A DNA stretch of 18,638 nt from JANXXV01 sp038230275 (lineage in GTDB: Bacteria; Acidobacteriota; Terriglobia; Bryobacterales; Bryobacteraceae), in assembly GCA_038230275.1 (NCBI GenBank), contig JBBRNO010000134.1, forward strand, positions 1 through 18,638, read 5' to 3'. Under the pieces are notes generated by a model. It saw only the letters and a program-made list of their open reading frames with translations, was not told where the DNA came from and searched no databases. Positions 1 to 7,234 of the stretch are shown here, piece after piece (positions within the stretch are counted from its first letter, which is position 1; each line of letters opens with the position of its first letter). The translations under genes and the position numbers were made by a program.

Positions 1-102
1 ACGCAATCTGCAACGCAGTTTACTTTGGCACAGCGTTGGCACTGGCTCTTACGATACATTTTTCGCGATTGGTTGAAAAACTGCGCACCAGACACGGCGC
101 TG
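1..102. other. Window edge, no gene seen
   Basis: This stretch follows the broken DUF4159-type gene in its direction of transcription. In all three minus-strand frames I find no continuation of the DUF4159 domain, which would be expected here if the gene were intact. I see no tRNA, inverted repeat or insertion-sequence end that I can support. Confidence 0.4.
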
Positions 103-465
103 TTACCGATCACTCACCTGGTCAACTGCCGGATTTAGGTTGATGGGTTGTTCCACGGAACGCACGTGGATGCGCGTAAGTCGGCGTAGCGCCTGAGAGA
201 AGTGACGGTCGGCGCGGGGGTAATCCTGAGTCCAAAGGGAAAGGCCTTTGCGCCAATCGCCATCGTAGCGGCCGCGATAGCCGTCGTTTTCACCCGGCGG
301 GAACATCAGGCGAGCGAATACGAATTCTGTTTTCTCCTGCCAGTCCGGTTCCAATGCGAATCCTTCGTATTCCACACCGGGGAATTGGCGGAACGGGAGT
401 TGGAAAGCGCAGAGCGCGGTGATGAGGGTGAGGCCGAATGTCAATCGCCGCAGTGTCAGGTGCAA
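103..465 (-). pseudogene. Truncated DUF4159-type secreted protein gene
   Basis: The reading frame gives 120 residues. It starts with a signal-anchor-like segment (basic LRR, then a hydrophobic run to about residue 25). It then reads like the N-terminal half of an acidobacterial DUF4159 protein: EKTEFVFARLMFPPG, a Gly/Tyr/Asp-rich loop, and WTQDYPRADRHFSQALRRLTRI. Intact family members, as I recall them, continue past SVEQPxNL with a D-D-x-x-W/F-P-W-L-Y stretch and about 100 further residues. Here the frame leaves the family at about residue 111 (near base 133) and stops at 103. The start is TTG with a purine-rich AGAAGGCGGA upstream. The gene lies 129 bp downstream of the VWA gene on the same strand. 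It is called a broken gene, but a short diverged relative is possible. The family assignment is by recognition only. Confidence 0.55.
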
Positions 466-594
466 ACTGATGCGTCCGCCTTCTATCCCGAGAATATCAT
501 TCGGCGGAGAGTTGCGAGACGGACACCGCTGAGGCCCTGACGGGCGCGCACCAAGTCGCAGTCCTGGCGTGGATACGCAGAGGGACGCCGCAGT

Positions 595-1554
595 TTATTT
601 GGCGGTATAGTAGCCAGCCCGGGCTTCCACTTTTGCGCCCGGGTATCGCTCTTTGGCGTTAGGCGTTAGTTCAACGCGAATGCGCCGGTAAGAGCCCGGT
701 TCCGCCGTGGGCCCAGAATAGTCGATGGTGTACCGTGTGAGAATGCTGGCGACGATTTTCCGAAAGCTGGCGGCCGGACTGTCCCCGGTGAGAACTTCGC
801 CGCCGGTGCTGGATGCGTAGAGCAGCACGTCCGGGCCTTTGTTCGACGGGTCGGTGTAGCGGGCGGCGACTGCCGGTTGTGCGGCGGCGTTGCCGGTGAC
901 CAGAGCATTTAGGGTGATGTTGGCATCGGAGAGTGCACGGAGTACTTGTTCGTTTGTAGCGGCGGCCTGTGCGCTCTGATTATCGGTGACAATCAGGATG
1001 GCGCGGCGGCCCCGCGGCGGTTCCGATTGCAGGTAGTGAGCAGCCATTACCACCGCCTCATTCACCAGTGTTCCACTGCCTAGGCTTTGCTTATAGATGG
1101 ATCCTAGAATTTGCGTTTGAATCTGATGGAAATCTTCTGTTAACGGCTGCGCCACTTCACTGCGAGTGGAGAAGAGCATCAGCGCCACACGGTCGCCGGT
1201 GTGCAATTGCGCCAGTGCTTCCCGCGTCTTCCCGGCCATGGCACTTAACGAGCGAGTCATGCTGTTGCTGACGTCAAGCAGTAACAACAGGTCAAGCGGT
1301 TCTGACTCGCTAGCGAAGTGGGAGATGGCTTGCGGCGCTTCTTCATCGAAAATTCGAAAGTCTTCCTGAGTGAGAGAGGGAAGGCTTCGTCCCGCGGAGG
1401 CAGATACCTTCACATCCACTTTCACCAGGCTGACCTCTGAACGGAAGGTGACGACAGGCTCTTGCCCAAACACCGGCAGGGCAAGGCATACCACTGCCGC
1501 CATGGTTAGTTTGGACACGTATGTAAGACGCGGGCAGGCGTTGGACGTTTCCAT
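595..1554 (-). CDS. Secreted VWFA-related acidobacterial protein
   Basis: The product is 319 residues. It has a signal peptide (hydrophobic run about 18-30, cleavage probably near FGQ-E), a beta-rich stretch with the family's FRSEVSLVKVDVKV and EDFRIFDE motifs, and a von Willebrand A domain from about 87 to 275. The metal-binding site is complete: D94-x-S96-x-S98, T162 in GSGT, and D191 in VTD. This matches the 'VWFA-related Acidobacterial domain' family (TIGR03436), abundant in Solibacter-like genomes and of unknown role. VWA domains usually mediate metal-dependent protein contacts, so an exported adhesion or assembly role is inferred. The ATG at 1554 lies 3 nt after the stop of the response regulator upstream, so the two are probably co-transcribed. 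M18 is an alternative start that would still give a signal peptide. Confidence 0.88.
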   Translation of the reverse strand: METSNACPRLTYVSKLTMAAVVCLALPVFGQEPVVTFRSEVSLVKVDVKVSASAGRSLPSLTQEDFRIFDEEAPQAISHFASESEPLDLLLLLDVSNSMTRSLSAMAGKTREALAQLHTGDRVALMLFSTRSEVAQPLTEDFHQIQTQILGSIYKQSLGSGTLVNEAVVMAAHYLQSEPPRGRRAILIVTDNQSAQAAATNEQVLRALSDANITLNALVTGNAAAQPAVAARYTDPSNKGPDVLLYASSTGGEVLTGDSPAASFRKIVASILTRYTIDYSGPTAEPGSYRRIRVELTPNAKERYPGAKVEARAGYYTAK

Positions 1555-1557
1555 TTC

Positions 1558-1989
1558 TCAGGTCGCCTTCGATTTCGGAGGTAGTCTCACTGTGGTCCCC
1601 CAGAACTGGTAGCAGGTCTTGATGACACTTAGAAATTCGTCAAGATCGTTAGGTTTTCGGATGTAGCAGTTCGCGTGGAGCTCGTAGGCTCGCTGAAGAT
1701 CTGTTGGGTCCGCGGAGCCGGTCATGATGATAACGGGAATACACTTGAGGGTATCGGTAGCCCGGATTTCCTCGAGAAGATCGAAGCCGGATTTTCTGGG
1801 CAGGCTTAAATCAAGAATGATCAGGTCGGGAACCGCGGCATCTTGATGGGGAGGTTCGCACCGCAGGAAGGACATGGCATCCTCGGCTGAGTGCAGCTGA
1901 TCGATTTTGCGAGTGTGGCCTGCATCACGGAAGCCTTCAGCGATTAATCGCGCCTCCGCCGGATTGCTTTCTACGATGAGAATGTCCAT
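1558..1989 (-). CDS. Single-domain response regulator (Rcp1-like receiver)
   Basis: This is a stand-alone CheY-type receiver domain, 143 residues from the chosen ATG, with no output domain. The phospho-acceptor Asp is in ILDLSLP (residue 60 from this start), the switch Thr is in IMTGS, and the conserved Lys is in RKP. The order and loop lengths match the Rcp1-like receivers that partner with phytochrome-type or hybrid histidine kinases; no kinase is in the window. The beginning of beta-1 reads LIVESNP, where the family normally has two acidic residues (ED or DD), so one Mg-binding acid is replaced by Ser. The frame is open to a TTG at 2037, only 9 nt from the tRNA-Arg 3' end, with another ATG at 2019. 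The ATG at 1989 is chosen because receivers normally start just before this strand. It lies directly upstream of the VWA gene. Confidence 0.85.
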   Translation of the reverse strand: MDILIVESNPAEARLIAEGFRDAGHTRKIDQLHSAEDAMSFLRCEPPHQDAAVPDLIILDLSLPRKSGFDLLEEIRATDTLKCIPVIIMTGSADPTDLQRAYELHANCYIRKPNDLDEFLSVIKTCYQFWGTTVRLPPKSKAT

Positions 1990-2046
1990 CAGCGACGATT
2001 TTAAGGCCAGAGCTTCCATGAACGCACGGTGCGGCAAGTTCCGGAT

Positions 2047-2123
2047 TGGTGGGAACGGGCAGATTCGAACTGCCGACCTGTCGCTTAGGAGGCGACCGCT
2101 CTATCCAACTGAGCTACGTCCCC
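2047..2123 (-). tRNA. tRNA-Arg (anticodon CCT)
   Basis: Read on the minus strand this is a complete 77-nt cloverleaf. The 7-bp acceptor stem (GGGGACG with CGTTCCC) includes one G-U pair. There is a D-arm of GCTC/GAGC, an anticodon stem GTCGC/GCGAC around loop CTCCTAA giving anticodon CCT, and a T-loop TTCGAAT. The discriminator is A and the CCA is encoded (2047-2049). CCT reads the AGG codon. It has its own promoter-like sequence and sits between purD and the response regulator, all on the same strand. Confidence 0.97.
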
Positions 2124-2134
2124 ACACCGTCTAT

Positions 2135-2162
2135 ATTGTAACGTGGAAGCAATTCCTGTCCA
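2135..2162 (-). promoter_or_regulatory. Sigma70-type promoter of tRNA-Arg
   Basis: On the minus strand, TGGACA (2162-2157, five of six matches to the -35 consensus) and TACAAT (2140-2135, five of six to the -10) are separated by 16 bp. The tRNA 5' end lies 11 nt beyond the -10 element, which fits a start point a few bases upstream of the mature tRNA. Confidence 0.65.
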
Positions 2163-2191
2163 GAGGCCTTTTCCGCGCCCGGACGGCCGGT

Positions 2192-3427
2192 CTAGCGGCG
2201 TCGAAGCCCCTTGTGTCCGATATCGGTTCTGTAGTGCATTCCGTCGAAGTGAATCTGGTGCACGCCATGGTAGGCACTCTCAATCGCTTCCGCTAGCGCC
2301 GGTCCGGAGGCGGTAATGCCAAGCACGCGCCCACCAGCGGTTTCAAGCCCTTTAGGTCCGATCCGTGTTCCGGCGTGAAACACGACCGCGCCGGTTTGAT
2401 CCACGCCGTGAATCGGGTCGCCAGTGCGAACAACCCCCGGATAGCCGTGCGCGGCCAAGACAACGCAGACACTGGGTTCGTTCTTCCATTTCAGGGCGGA
2501 GCCCTTCAACTCGCCGCGTGCTCCGGCGTGCAGGGCTTCGGCGAAATCGCTGTCCATGCGGTGCATCAATGCCTGTGTTTCCGGGTCTCCCAGCCGCGCA
2601 TTGAACTCCAGCACGCGCGGCCCTTCTGCCGTCATCATCATGCCGGCGTACAGAAAGCCGGTGAAGGGTGTCCCTTCCGATCGCATGGTAGCGAGGGTAG
2701 GTTCGATCACCGTATCCATAATGGTTTCCGACTGAACGGATGTGAGAATCCGCGAATCGCAGTACGCGCCCATGCCACCGGTGTTCGGTCCGGTGTCCCC
2801 ATCGTAGGCGGCCTTGTGATCTTGCGACGGCTGCAGAGGAAGGGCCGTCCTTCCGTCGCTTAATACGATGAAACTGACTTCCTGGCCAATGAGGAATTCT
2901 TCAATCACCAATCTGCCGCCGGCCAGCAGGGAGGGCAGTGCGGCTTCGGCTTCCTGCCCGTTTTGTGCAATGACGACACCTTTCCCGGCGGCGAGTCCGT
3001 CCGCCTTCAGGACGATGGGGTAACTGAAGCGGCGAAGGGCGGTTCGGGCGTCGTCCAGATTGGTGACCGTCAGGAAGCGGGCCGTGGGAATCCCTGCCCG
3101 CGTCATGAATTGTTTGCTGAAGGTCTTGCTTCCTTCCAGCTGCGCGGCAGCGGCGGTGGGTCCAAAGATCAGGCGGCCGTTCGCGCGGTAGAGATCCACT
3201 ATTCCCGCGACCAGAGGCACTTCCGGTCCTACGACCGTGAGGTCGATTCCGCCTTGTTCCGCGGCGTGGAGACAAGCCTGGATATCCGTCGCGGAACTGC
3301 AATCGGCTACCGCGGCGATGCCCGGATTTCCTGGATTCGCGATGATCTTCGTAACCTGCGGGCTTTGTGCCAGACGCCATGCCAAAGCATGTTCCCTGCC
3401 GCCGCCACCGATAATCTGAATTTTCAA
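2192..3427 (-). CDS. purD: Phosphoribosylamine--glycine ligase
   Basis: PurD joins glycine to 5-phosphoribosylamine with ATP, the second step of de novo purine synthesis, in the cytoplasm. The 411-residue product has the N-terminal Rossmann motif GGGGREHA (7-14), GPEVPLVAG (67-75), the ATP-grasp KADGLAAGKGV (141-151), DTGPNTGGMGAY (211-222) and the metal/ATP-binding EFNARLGDPETQ (274-285). The length is close to the usual 420-430. The start is TTG at 3427: GGAG lies 6-7 nt upstream and the protein then begins KIQIIGGGG, as in the family. The frame is open further upstream but would add about 30 residues that overlap mnmG. No other purine genes are nearby. It is divergent from mnmG. Confidence 0.96.
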   Translation of the reverse strand: MKIQIIGGGGREHALAWRLAQSPQVTKIIANPGNPGIAAVADCSSATDIQACLHAAEQGGIDLTVVGPEVPLVAGIVDLYRANGRLIFGPTAAAAQLEGSKTFSKQFMTRAGIPTARFLTVTNLDDARTALRRFSYPIVLKADGLAAGKGVVIAQNGQEAEAALPSLLAGGRLVIEEFLIGQEVSFIVLSDGRTALPLQPSQDHKAAYDGDTGPNTGGMGAYCDSRILTSVQSETIMDTVIEPTLATMRSEGTPFTGFLYAGMMMTAEGPRVLEFNARLGDPETQALMHRMDSDFAEALHAGARGELKGSALKWKNEPSVCVVLAAHGYPGVVRTGDPIHGVDQTGAVVFHAGTRIGPKGLETAGGRVLGITASGPALAEAIESAYHGVHQIHFDGMHYRTDIGHKGLRRR

Positions 3428-3475
3428 TTTGTGCTCCGATCCCAATTGATAGAATAGGATGAAGTTCCCCCCGAG
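3428..3475. promoter_or_regulatory. Divergent purD/mnmG control region
   Basis: Only 48 bp separate the two starts, so the two promoters must overlap each other or the opposite coding region. A -10-like TAGAAT (3450-3455) can be read toward mnmG, and its complement-side TATTCT toward purD. I cannot find convincing -35 partners. The purD ribosome binding site GGAG also lies here. Confidence 0.35.
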
Positions 3476-5332
3476 ATGCAAATTCATTACGACATTGTTG
3501 TGATAGGTGCAGGCCATGCCGGCTGTGAGGCTGCCCGGGCCGGCGCGCGTATGGGTCTACGGACGGCCATGATCACCATGAACATTGACTTGATTGCGCA
3601 GATGTCATGCAATCCGGCGATCGGTGGCATTGCCAAGGGGCACCTGGTGCGCGAAGTGGATGCGCTGGGCGGGTTGATGGGCGAGGCGGCGGACGCGGTG
3701 GGAATTCAATTTCGACTGCTGAATACCAGCCGCGGACCGGCGGTGTGGTCTCCCAGGGCGCAATGCGATAAGAAGCAATATCGAACGCACGTGAAAGAGG
3801 TTCTGGAAAGAGAACCGAACTTACGGATCCTGCAGGCGGAAGTGGCTTCGCTTATTTTGGACGGTGATCCGGTGCGAGCGCGAGGTGTATTGCTCCGCGA
3901 CGGGCGAACGGTGCTGAGCGAGGCGGTTGTGGTGACTACTGGGACGTTTCTAAACGGTCTGGCACATGTTGGTGAAATGCAATACAGTTGCGGCCGGAAT
4001 GGCGAGGCCCCGTCCCAACTGCTTGGAGATCAGCTGCGGACGTTGGGCTTACAGTGGACACGCCTGAAGACCGGGACTCCGCCACGCCTGGACGCGCGGA
4101 GTATCGATTGGAGCCAGTTTGAGCCCCAGGAAGGCGATGCGGAACCGACACCGTTTTCGTTTTTAACGGAGAAGATCGACCGTCCTCAGATAAAGTGTTA
4201 TATATCTTACACTAATGAGAGGACAAAACGTGTTCTCCAGGAGAGCATTGCGCGTTCTCCCTTATACAGTGGACAGATTGAGGGCGTTGGTCCCCGGTAC
4301 TGTCCATCGATTGAAGACAAGATCGTGAAGTTTCCCGATCGGGCTCGTCATCAGATCTTTCTGGAACCCGAAGGTTTGGACACGAATGAAGTTTATTTGA
4401 ACGGTATGTCTACCAGTATGCCGATTGACGTCCAGTCGGCAATGATCGCTTCGATCCCCGGACTGGAAAACGCGGAGATGATTCGCCCGGGATACGCGAT
4501 TGAATATGACGCGATCGATCCCCGGGAATTGAATCATAGCCTGGAGGTGAAGTCGATTGCGGGTCTGTTCCTGGCTGGTCAAATCAATGGCACTTCCGGG
4601 TATGAGGAAGCGGCGTGCCAGGGCCTCATCGCGGGGATGAACGCGGCTTGCCGGGTTGGGGCGAAGGATCCGGTAGTGATTGGCCGCACGGAGGGCTACA
4701 CCGGAATACTGATTGACGATCTGATCAGCAAGGGAGCCGATGAGCCTTACCGAATGTTCACTTCCAGGGCCGAATTCCGGCTTCACTTGCGGATCGACAA
4801 TGCGGACGAGCGGCTTACTCCAATTGGAAGGGCAGCCGGGTTGGTAACCGACCATCGTTGGGGCTTATACCTGAAGAAGCAAGCGCAGAAGGAAAAGCTG
4901 CGCCGCCTGTTTTTGGAGACCAGGGTAGTCCCGGGGCGTTTCGCGGATGTGAACTTACAGGCGGATGATCGCCCGACGGTTTCTCAATGGTTGAAGCGTC
5001 CGGAGAGCCAGGCTAGCCAGATTCGTCCTTGGGTGATGGAGCAATTGGGAGAGGCGCCGGTGGGCGGGGTTTTGACCACCGTCGAAACGGAGACGAAGTA
5101 CGAAGGGTACATTCAACAGCAAGGCAGGCAGATTGTTCGGTTGAAGGACTCGGAACGGCGCCGGATTCCAGCGAAATTCCGTTTCAGTGGAATTCCTGGC
5201 TTATCCCGTGAGATTCAGGAGAAGTTGGAGCGCGTCAGGCCGGAGACGTTAGGGCAAGCGGGTCGAATTCCGGGTGTTACCCCAGCGGCGATTGCAGTGT
5301 TGGACGTCTATCTGGGCGTCGTGCTTCCTTAA
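3476..5332 (+). CDS. mnmG: tRNA uridine-5-carboxymethylaminomethyl modification enzyme MnmG
   Basis: MnmG (GidA) works with MnmE to make cmnm5U at the wobble position of certain tRNAs, using FAD, NADH and a methylene-folate. The 618-residue product is full length. It has the FAD-binding GAGHAGCEAA (11-20), SCNPAIGGIAKGHLVREVDALGG with the conserved Cys, GTFLNG, RLKTGTPPR, a second nucleotide-binding stretch LFLAGQINGTSGYEEAA, TSRAEFRLHLRIDNADERL (from about 428), and a C-terminal helical domain. mnmE is not in the window. In many bacteria mnmG is followed by rsmG and parAB. Here parAB follows after a long gap and rsmG is not seen. Its plus strand is clearly richer in G than C, unlike parA and the genes to the right. 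Confidence 0.97.
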   Translation: MQIHYDIVVIGAGHAGCEAARAGARMGLRTAMITMNIDLIAQMSCNPAIGGIAKGHLVREVDALGGLMGEAADAVGIQFRLLNTSRGPAVWSPRAQCDKKQYRTHVKEVLEREPNLRILQAEVASLILDGDPVRARGVLLRDGRTVLSEAVVVTTGTFLNGLAHVGEMQYSCGRNGEAPSQLLGDQLRTLGLQWTRLKTGTPPRLDARSIDWSQFEPQEGDAEPTPFSFLTEKIDRPQIKCYISYTNERTKRVLQESIARSPLYSGQIEGVGPRYCPSIEDKIVKFPDRARHQIFLEPEGLDTNEVYLNGMSTSMPIDVQSAMIASIPGLENAEMIRPGYAIEYDAIDPRELNHSLEVKSIAGLFLAGQINGTSGYEEAACQGLIAGMNAACRVGAKDPVVIGRTEGYTGILIDDLISKGADEPYRMFTSRAEFRLHLRIDNADERLTPIGRAAGLVTDHRWGLYLKKQAQKEKLRRLFLETRVVPGRFADVNLQADDRPTVSQWLKRPESQASQIRPWVMEQLGEAPVGGVLTTVETETKYEGYIQQQGRQIVRLKDSERRRIPAKFRFSGIPGLSREIQEKLERVRPETLGQAGRIPGVTPAAIAVLDVYLGVVLP

Positions 5333-5657
5333 ATGTGGCATCGGTGATAGCGAGAGTTGCTTGAGTGCAATCGAGGGCAGGATCGAAGGGTCCAACCGTG
5401 GCTTCCTCGGTACTCTTACTTTCGGATGATTTTCGGGCAATAACCCGGCGAAAACGGTTCATACTCGGAGGCACTCAATATCAGGCCGGCGCCAGACCCA
5501 CTGGTAAATGGTTTCGATTCCGAGGAAACGTTGATTGGCCGTCCTCCGCATTGTGTTTGATTTGGGTCGGCTGTCCGTTCAGCCTGCACAATTTGCGCGT
5601 GGCCCGCGATGCCGCATAATCGCAATCTGTTTCAGGCGGTGCCCTACGTAGAGTCTT

Positions 5658-5671
5658 GTTCCACGTGGAAC
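5658..5671. promoter_or_regulatory. parS site 1
   Basis: This is a perfect 14-bp palindrome, GTTCCACGTGGAAC. It has the same architecture as the widely conserved ParB-binding parS (TGTTTCACGTGAAACA), with CC/GG in the arms. The outer 16-mer positions are T and C, so it is slightly less complete than the other two copies. It lies upstream of parAB, whose ParB is the expected ligand. Confidence 0.85.
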
Positions 5672-5705
5672 CTTCCTTGGCCGATTGAAATGTGAAGCGC
5701 TAGGC

Positions 5706-5742
5706 CTCTGAAGCTACCGTCGGCAGAAGTACTCTGAAGCTA
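5706..5742. repeat. 11-bp direct repeat pair
   Basis: CTCTGAAGCTA occurs at 5706-5716 and again at 5732-5742, a 26-bp period. The 7-mer GCTAGGC also occurs next to both. The pair lies between parS sites 1 and 2. It could be a protein-binding direct repeat or chance; no function can be given. Confidence 0.5.
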
Positions 5743-5783
5743 GGCTGTAGTTTGCGAAGGGAAGAAGGCATCAAACCGGACAA

Positions 5784-5799
5784 TGTTCCACGTGGAACA
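5784..5799. promoter_or_regulatory. parS site 2
   Basis: This is a perfect 16-bp palindrome, TGTTCCACGTGGAACA, identical to site 3 including the preceding CAA. It lies 126 bp from site 1 in the mnmG-parA gap. Confidence 0.9.
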
Positions 5800-5903
5800 T
5801 CGTAGACGCGCAAAGATTATGCCGCCAAGCCCGAACGCGCCCAATCGGACCGTCCGTGGTCATGATACCGCGCGAAGTCATATTCATATCGTCATCTGAC
5901 CCC

Positions 5904-6128
5904 CTAGCATCGATTGAAAACCCGAGGCATCCAGGCTCCGGCTCGAGCTTCCTCCACTAAGTCCCTCAACCTGGAACGCGGAATCAAATCCCCCTGCCAA
6001 ACCATCACCATTGAATTCTCTCCTTCCCGCGGAGCAGAAATAAACTTTTGAACTTCTCCATTTGCCATGTGCCCTTTGGTGGATGGAATACTTGCGGGTG
6101 AGCCTATACCCATCCACTGATCTTTCAC
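5904..6128 (-). CDS. Small hypothetical protein, doubtful
   Basis: This is a 74-residue minus-strand frame beginning with GTG (alternative ATG at 6113). Part of the translation reads like a soluble protein: QKFISAPREGENSMVMV, then a charged helix SRLRDLVEEARAG. I recognise no family. There is no good ribosome binding site before the GTG. A second open minus-strand frame overlaps it, which lowers the weight of either. It could be a remnant of an older gene, a real small gene, or chance. It is included because the gap otherwise has no gene. Confidence 0.25.
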   Translation of the reverse strand: MKDQWMGIGSPASIPSTKGHMANGEVQKFISAPREGENSMVMVWQGDLIPRSRLRDLVEEARAGAWMPRVFNRC

Positions 6129-6375
6129 ACTTCAGCGTTCAGTAGACAAAGCCGAACAAACCACAACCCTGCCGACTAACAAAAGCACGCCCAGACAGAT
6201 TGACGTGACCGACGCCGAGGTGACGCTTCAGTGGTTTGAACGAAGAACTGGGAACTGGAGAACTAGCGAGCCTGGACACATGGGCCTTCTGCTCTCCGCT
6301 CCGAAGTCTCGCCTTTTGGGTGCCGTCAAAACAAAAGCGTCCCCAAAACCCGATGTCGATCCCTAAGCAAGACAA

Positions 6376-6391
6376 TGTTCCACGTGGAACA
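6376..6391. promoter_or_regulatory. parS site 3, in the parA promoter
   Basis: This is a perfect 16-bp palindrome, TGTTCCACGTGGAACA, 49 bp before the parA start codon. A -10-like TACAAT follows at 6414-6419, so this site covers about where RNA polymerase would contact upstream of the -10. ParB binding here could repress parAB, which is an inference from position only. Confidence 0.9.
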
Positions 6392-6413
6392 CGAAAAACG
6401 TCCCGCAATACGC

Positions 6414-6419
6414 TACAAT
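6414..6419 (+). promoter_or_regulatory. Probable -10 element of parAB
   Basis: TACAAT matches five of six positions of TATAAT and lies 20 bp before the parA ATG, which would give a short leader. No good -35 hexamer is found at 16-18 bp; that area (6391-6397) adjoins parS site 3. Confidence 0.4.
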
Positions 6420-6439
6420 CCCAACAATGGGTATCGAGA

Positions 6440-7234
6440 ATGGGTAAGATAATCGCTATAGCCAACCAAAAAGGTGGCGTTGGAAAGACAACCACAGCAA
6501 TCAACTTGAGTGCCTCTTTGGCGTCAAACGATCTCAGGATCCTCCTCATCGACTCCGATCCGCAAGGAAACGCAACAACCGGCCTCGGAGTAGACAAATC
6601 AATAGAACGGCCCACAATATACGACCTACTCTTCAGCGATGTACCCGCCTCCGCCGCCATCGTCAAAACAGATTTTGAAGGCCTTGATATGATCCCGGCA
6701 AACCGCAATCTCGTGGCGGCTAACCTGGAATTGGTAGATCTTCCGAATCGCGAATCCCGGCTCAGATCGAAACTCGACGAGATTCGTGCTGACTACCACT
6801 ACATCCTTATTGACTGTCCTCCAGCCTTGGACCTACTCACCCTGAACGGCCTCGTTGCGGCAGATTCCGTCCTGGTACCCATCCAGTGTGAATTCTTTGC
6901 GCTCGAAGGCATTTCCCAGCTGATAGATACGGTGGAGAGGATCAAAGAGTCGTTCTCGCACAACCTTCAAATCGAAGGGATCCTCCTCACGATGTATGAC
7001 GATAGAACGAATCTCACAAAACAGGTGGCGGACGATCTGAAGGAGTTCTTTCAAGAAAAGGTGTTCAAGACTGTGATCCCTCGAAGCATACGGCTCGCCG
7101 AAGCACCCAGCTACGGCCAACCCATACTTCAGTACGACGTCCGTTCCAAAGGTTCAGAAAGCTACGTAAAATTGGCAAAGGAGTTGTTGGAAAATGAGCA
7201 AAGGTCCCGAACTTCCGCGCAAAGCCTTGGGTAA
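6440..7234 (+). CDS. parA: Chromosome-partitioning ATPase ParA (Soj)
   Basis: ParA is the nucleoid-associated ATPase that moves ParB-parS complexes apart. The 264-residue product begins MGKIIAIANQKGGVGKTTTA, with the deviant Walker A KGGVGKTT at 11-18, then LLIDSDPQGNATTGLG (35-50), IDCPPALDLLTLNGL, and a typical C-terminal half ending in the Lys/Glu-rich helix. This is the normal length for chromosomal ParA without an N-terminal DNA-binding extension. The frame is open 68 codons further upstream, but that part contains parS and does not resemble ParA, so the ATG at 6440 is chosen. The ribosome binding site is weak. The 3' end overlaps parB by 41 nt, which suggests translational coupling. Three parS sites lie just upstream. 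Confidence 0.95.
   Translation: MGKIIAIANQKGGVGKTTTAINLSASLASNDLRILLIDSDPQGNATTGLGVDKSIERPTIYDLLFSDVPASAAIVKTDFEGLDMIPANRNLVAANLELVDLPNRESRLRSKLDEIRADYHYILIDCPPALDLLTLNGLVAADSVLVPIQCEFFALEGISQLIDTVERIKESFSHNLQIEGILLTMYDDRTNLTKQVADDLKEFFQEKVFKTVIPRSIRLAEAPSYGQPILQYDVRSKGSESYVKLAKELLENEQRSRTSAQSLG

Larger units (their letters stand above)
5333..6439. other. Long mnmG-parA intergenic region with parS sites
   Basis: These 1.1 kb hold no gene I can support with confidence. They carry three parS palindromes (given separately), an 11-bp direct repeat CTCTGAAGCTA (5706-5716 and 5732-5742), and one weak minus-strand frame (5904-6128). The frame of parA is open upstream to 6236, but the translation there is low in family similarity and runs through parS, so it is not treated as coding. 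I found no close match to the DnaA-box consensus TTATCCACA here and no AT-rich unwinding element by eye. RsmG motifs (VDLGSGAGFPG-like) are absent from all frames I inspected. Confidence 0.7.

Noticed and set aside
149..160. GTTCCACGGAAC, parS-like
   Set aside because: It lacks the central GT of the palindrome and lies inside the DUF4159-type coding sequence, where it encodes conserved residues.
4262..4855. 197-residue minus-strand open frame
   Set aside because: It is the antisense shadow of mnmG.
6236..6439. N-terminal extension of parA by 68 residues
   Set aside because: It would read through parS site 3 and the -10-like site, does not resemble ParA, and the ATG at 6440 gives the normal family start.
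5333..6439. Replication origin
   Set aside because: No DnaA-box cluster or AT-rich element was seen and dnaA is not in the window; parS sites alone show only a centromere-like region.
6139..6708. 189-residue minus-strand open frame
   Set aside because: It is the antisense shadow of parA and its leader; the parA frame has clear family motifs.
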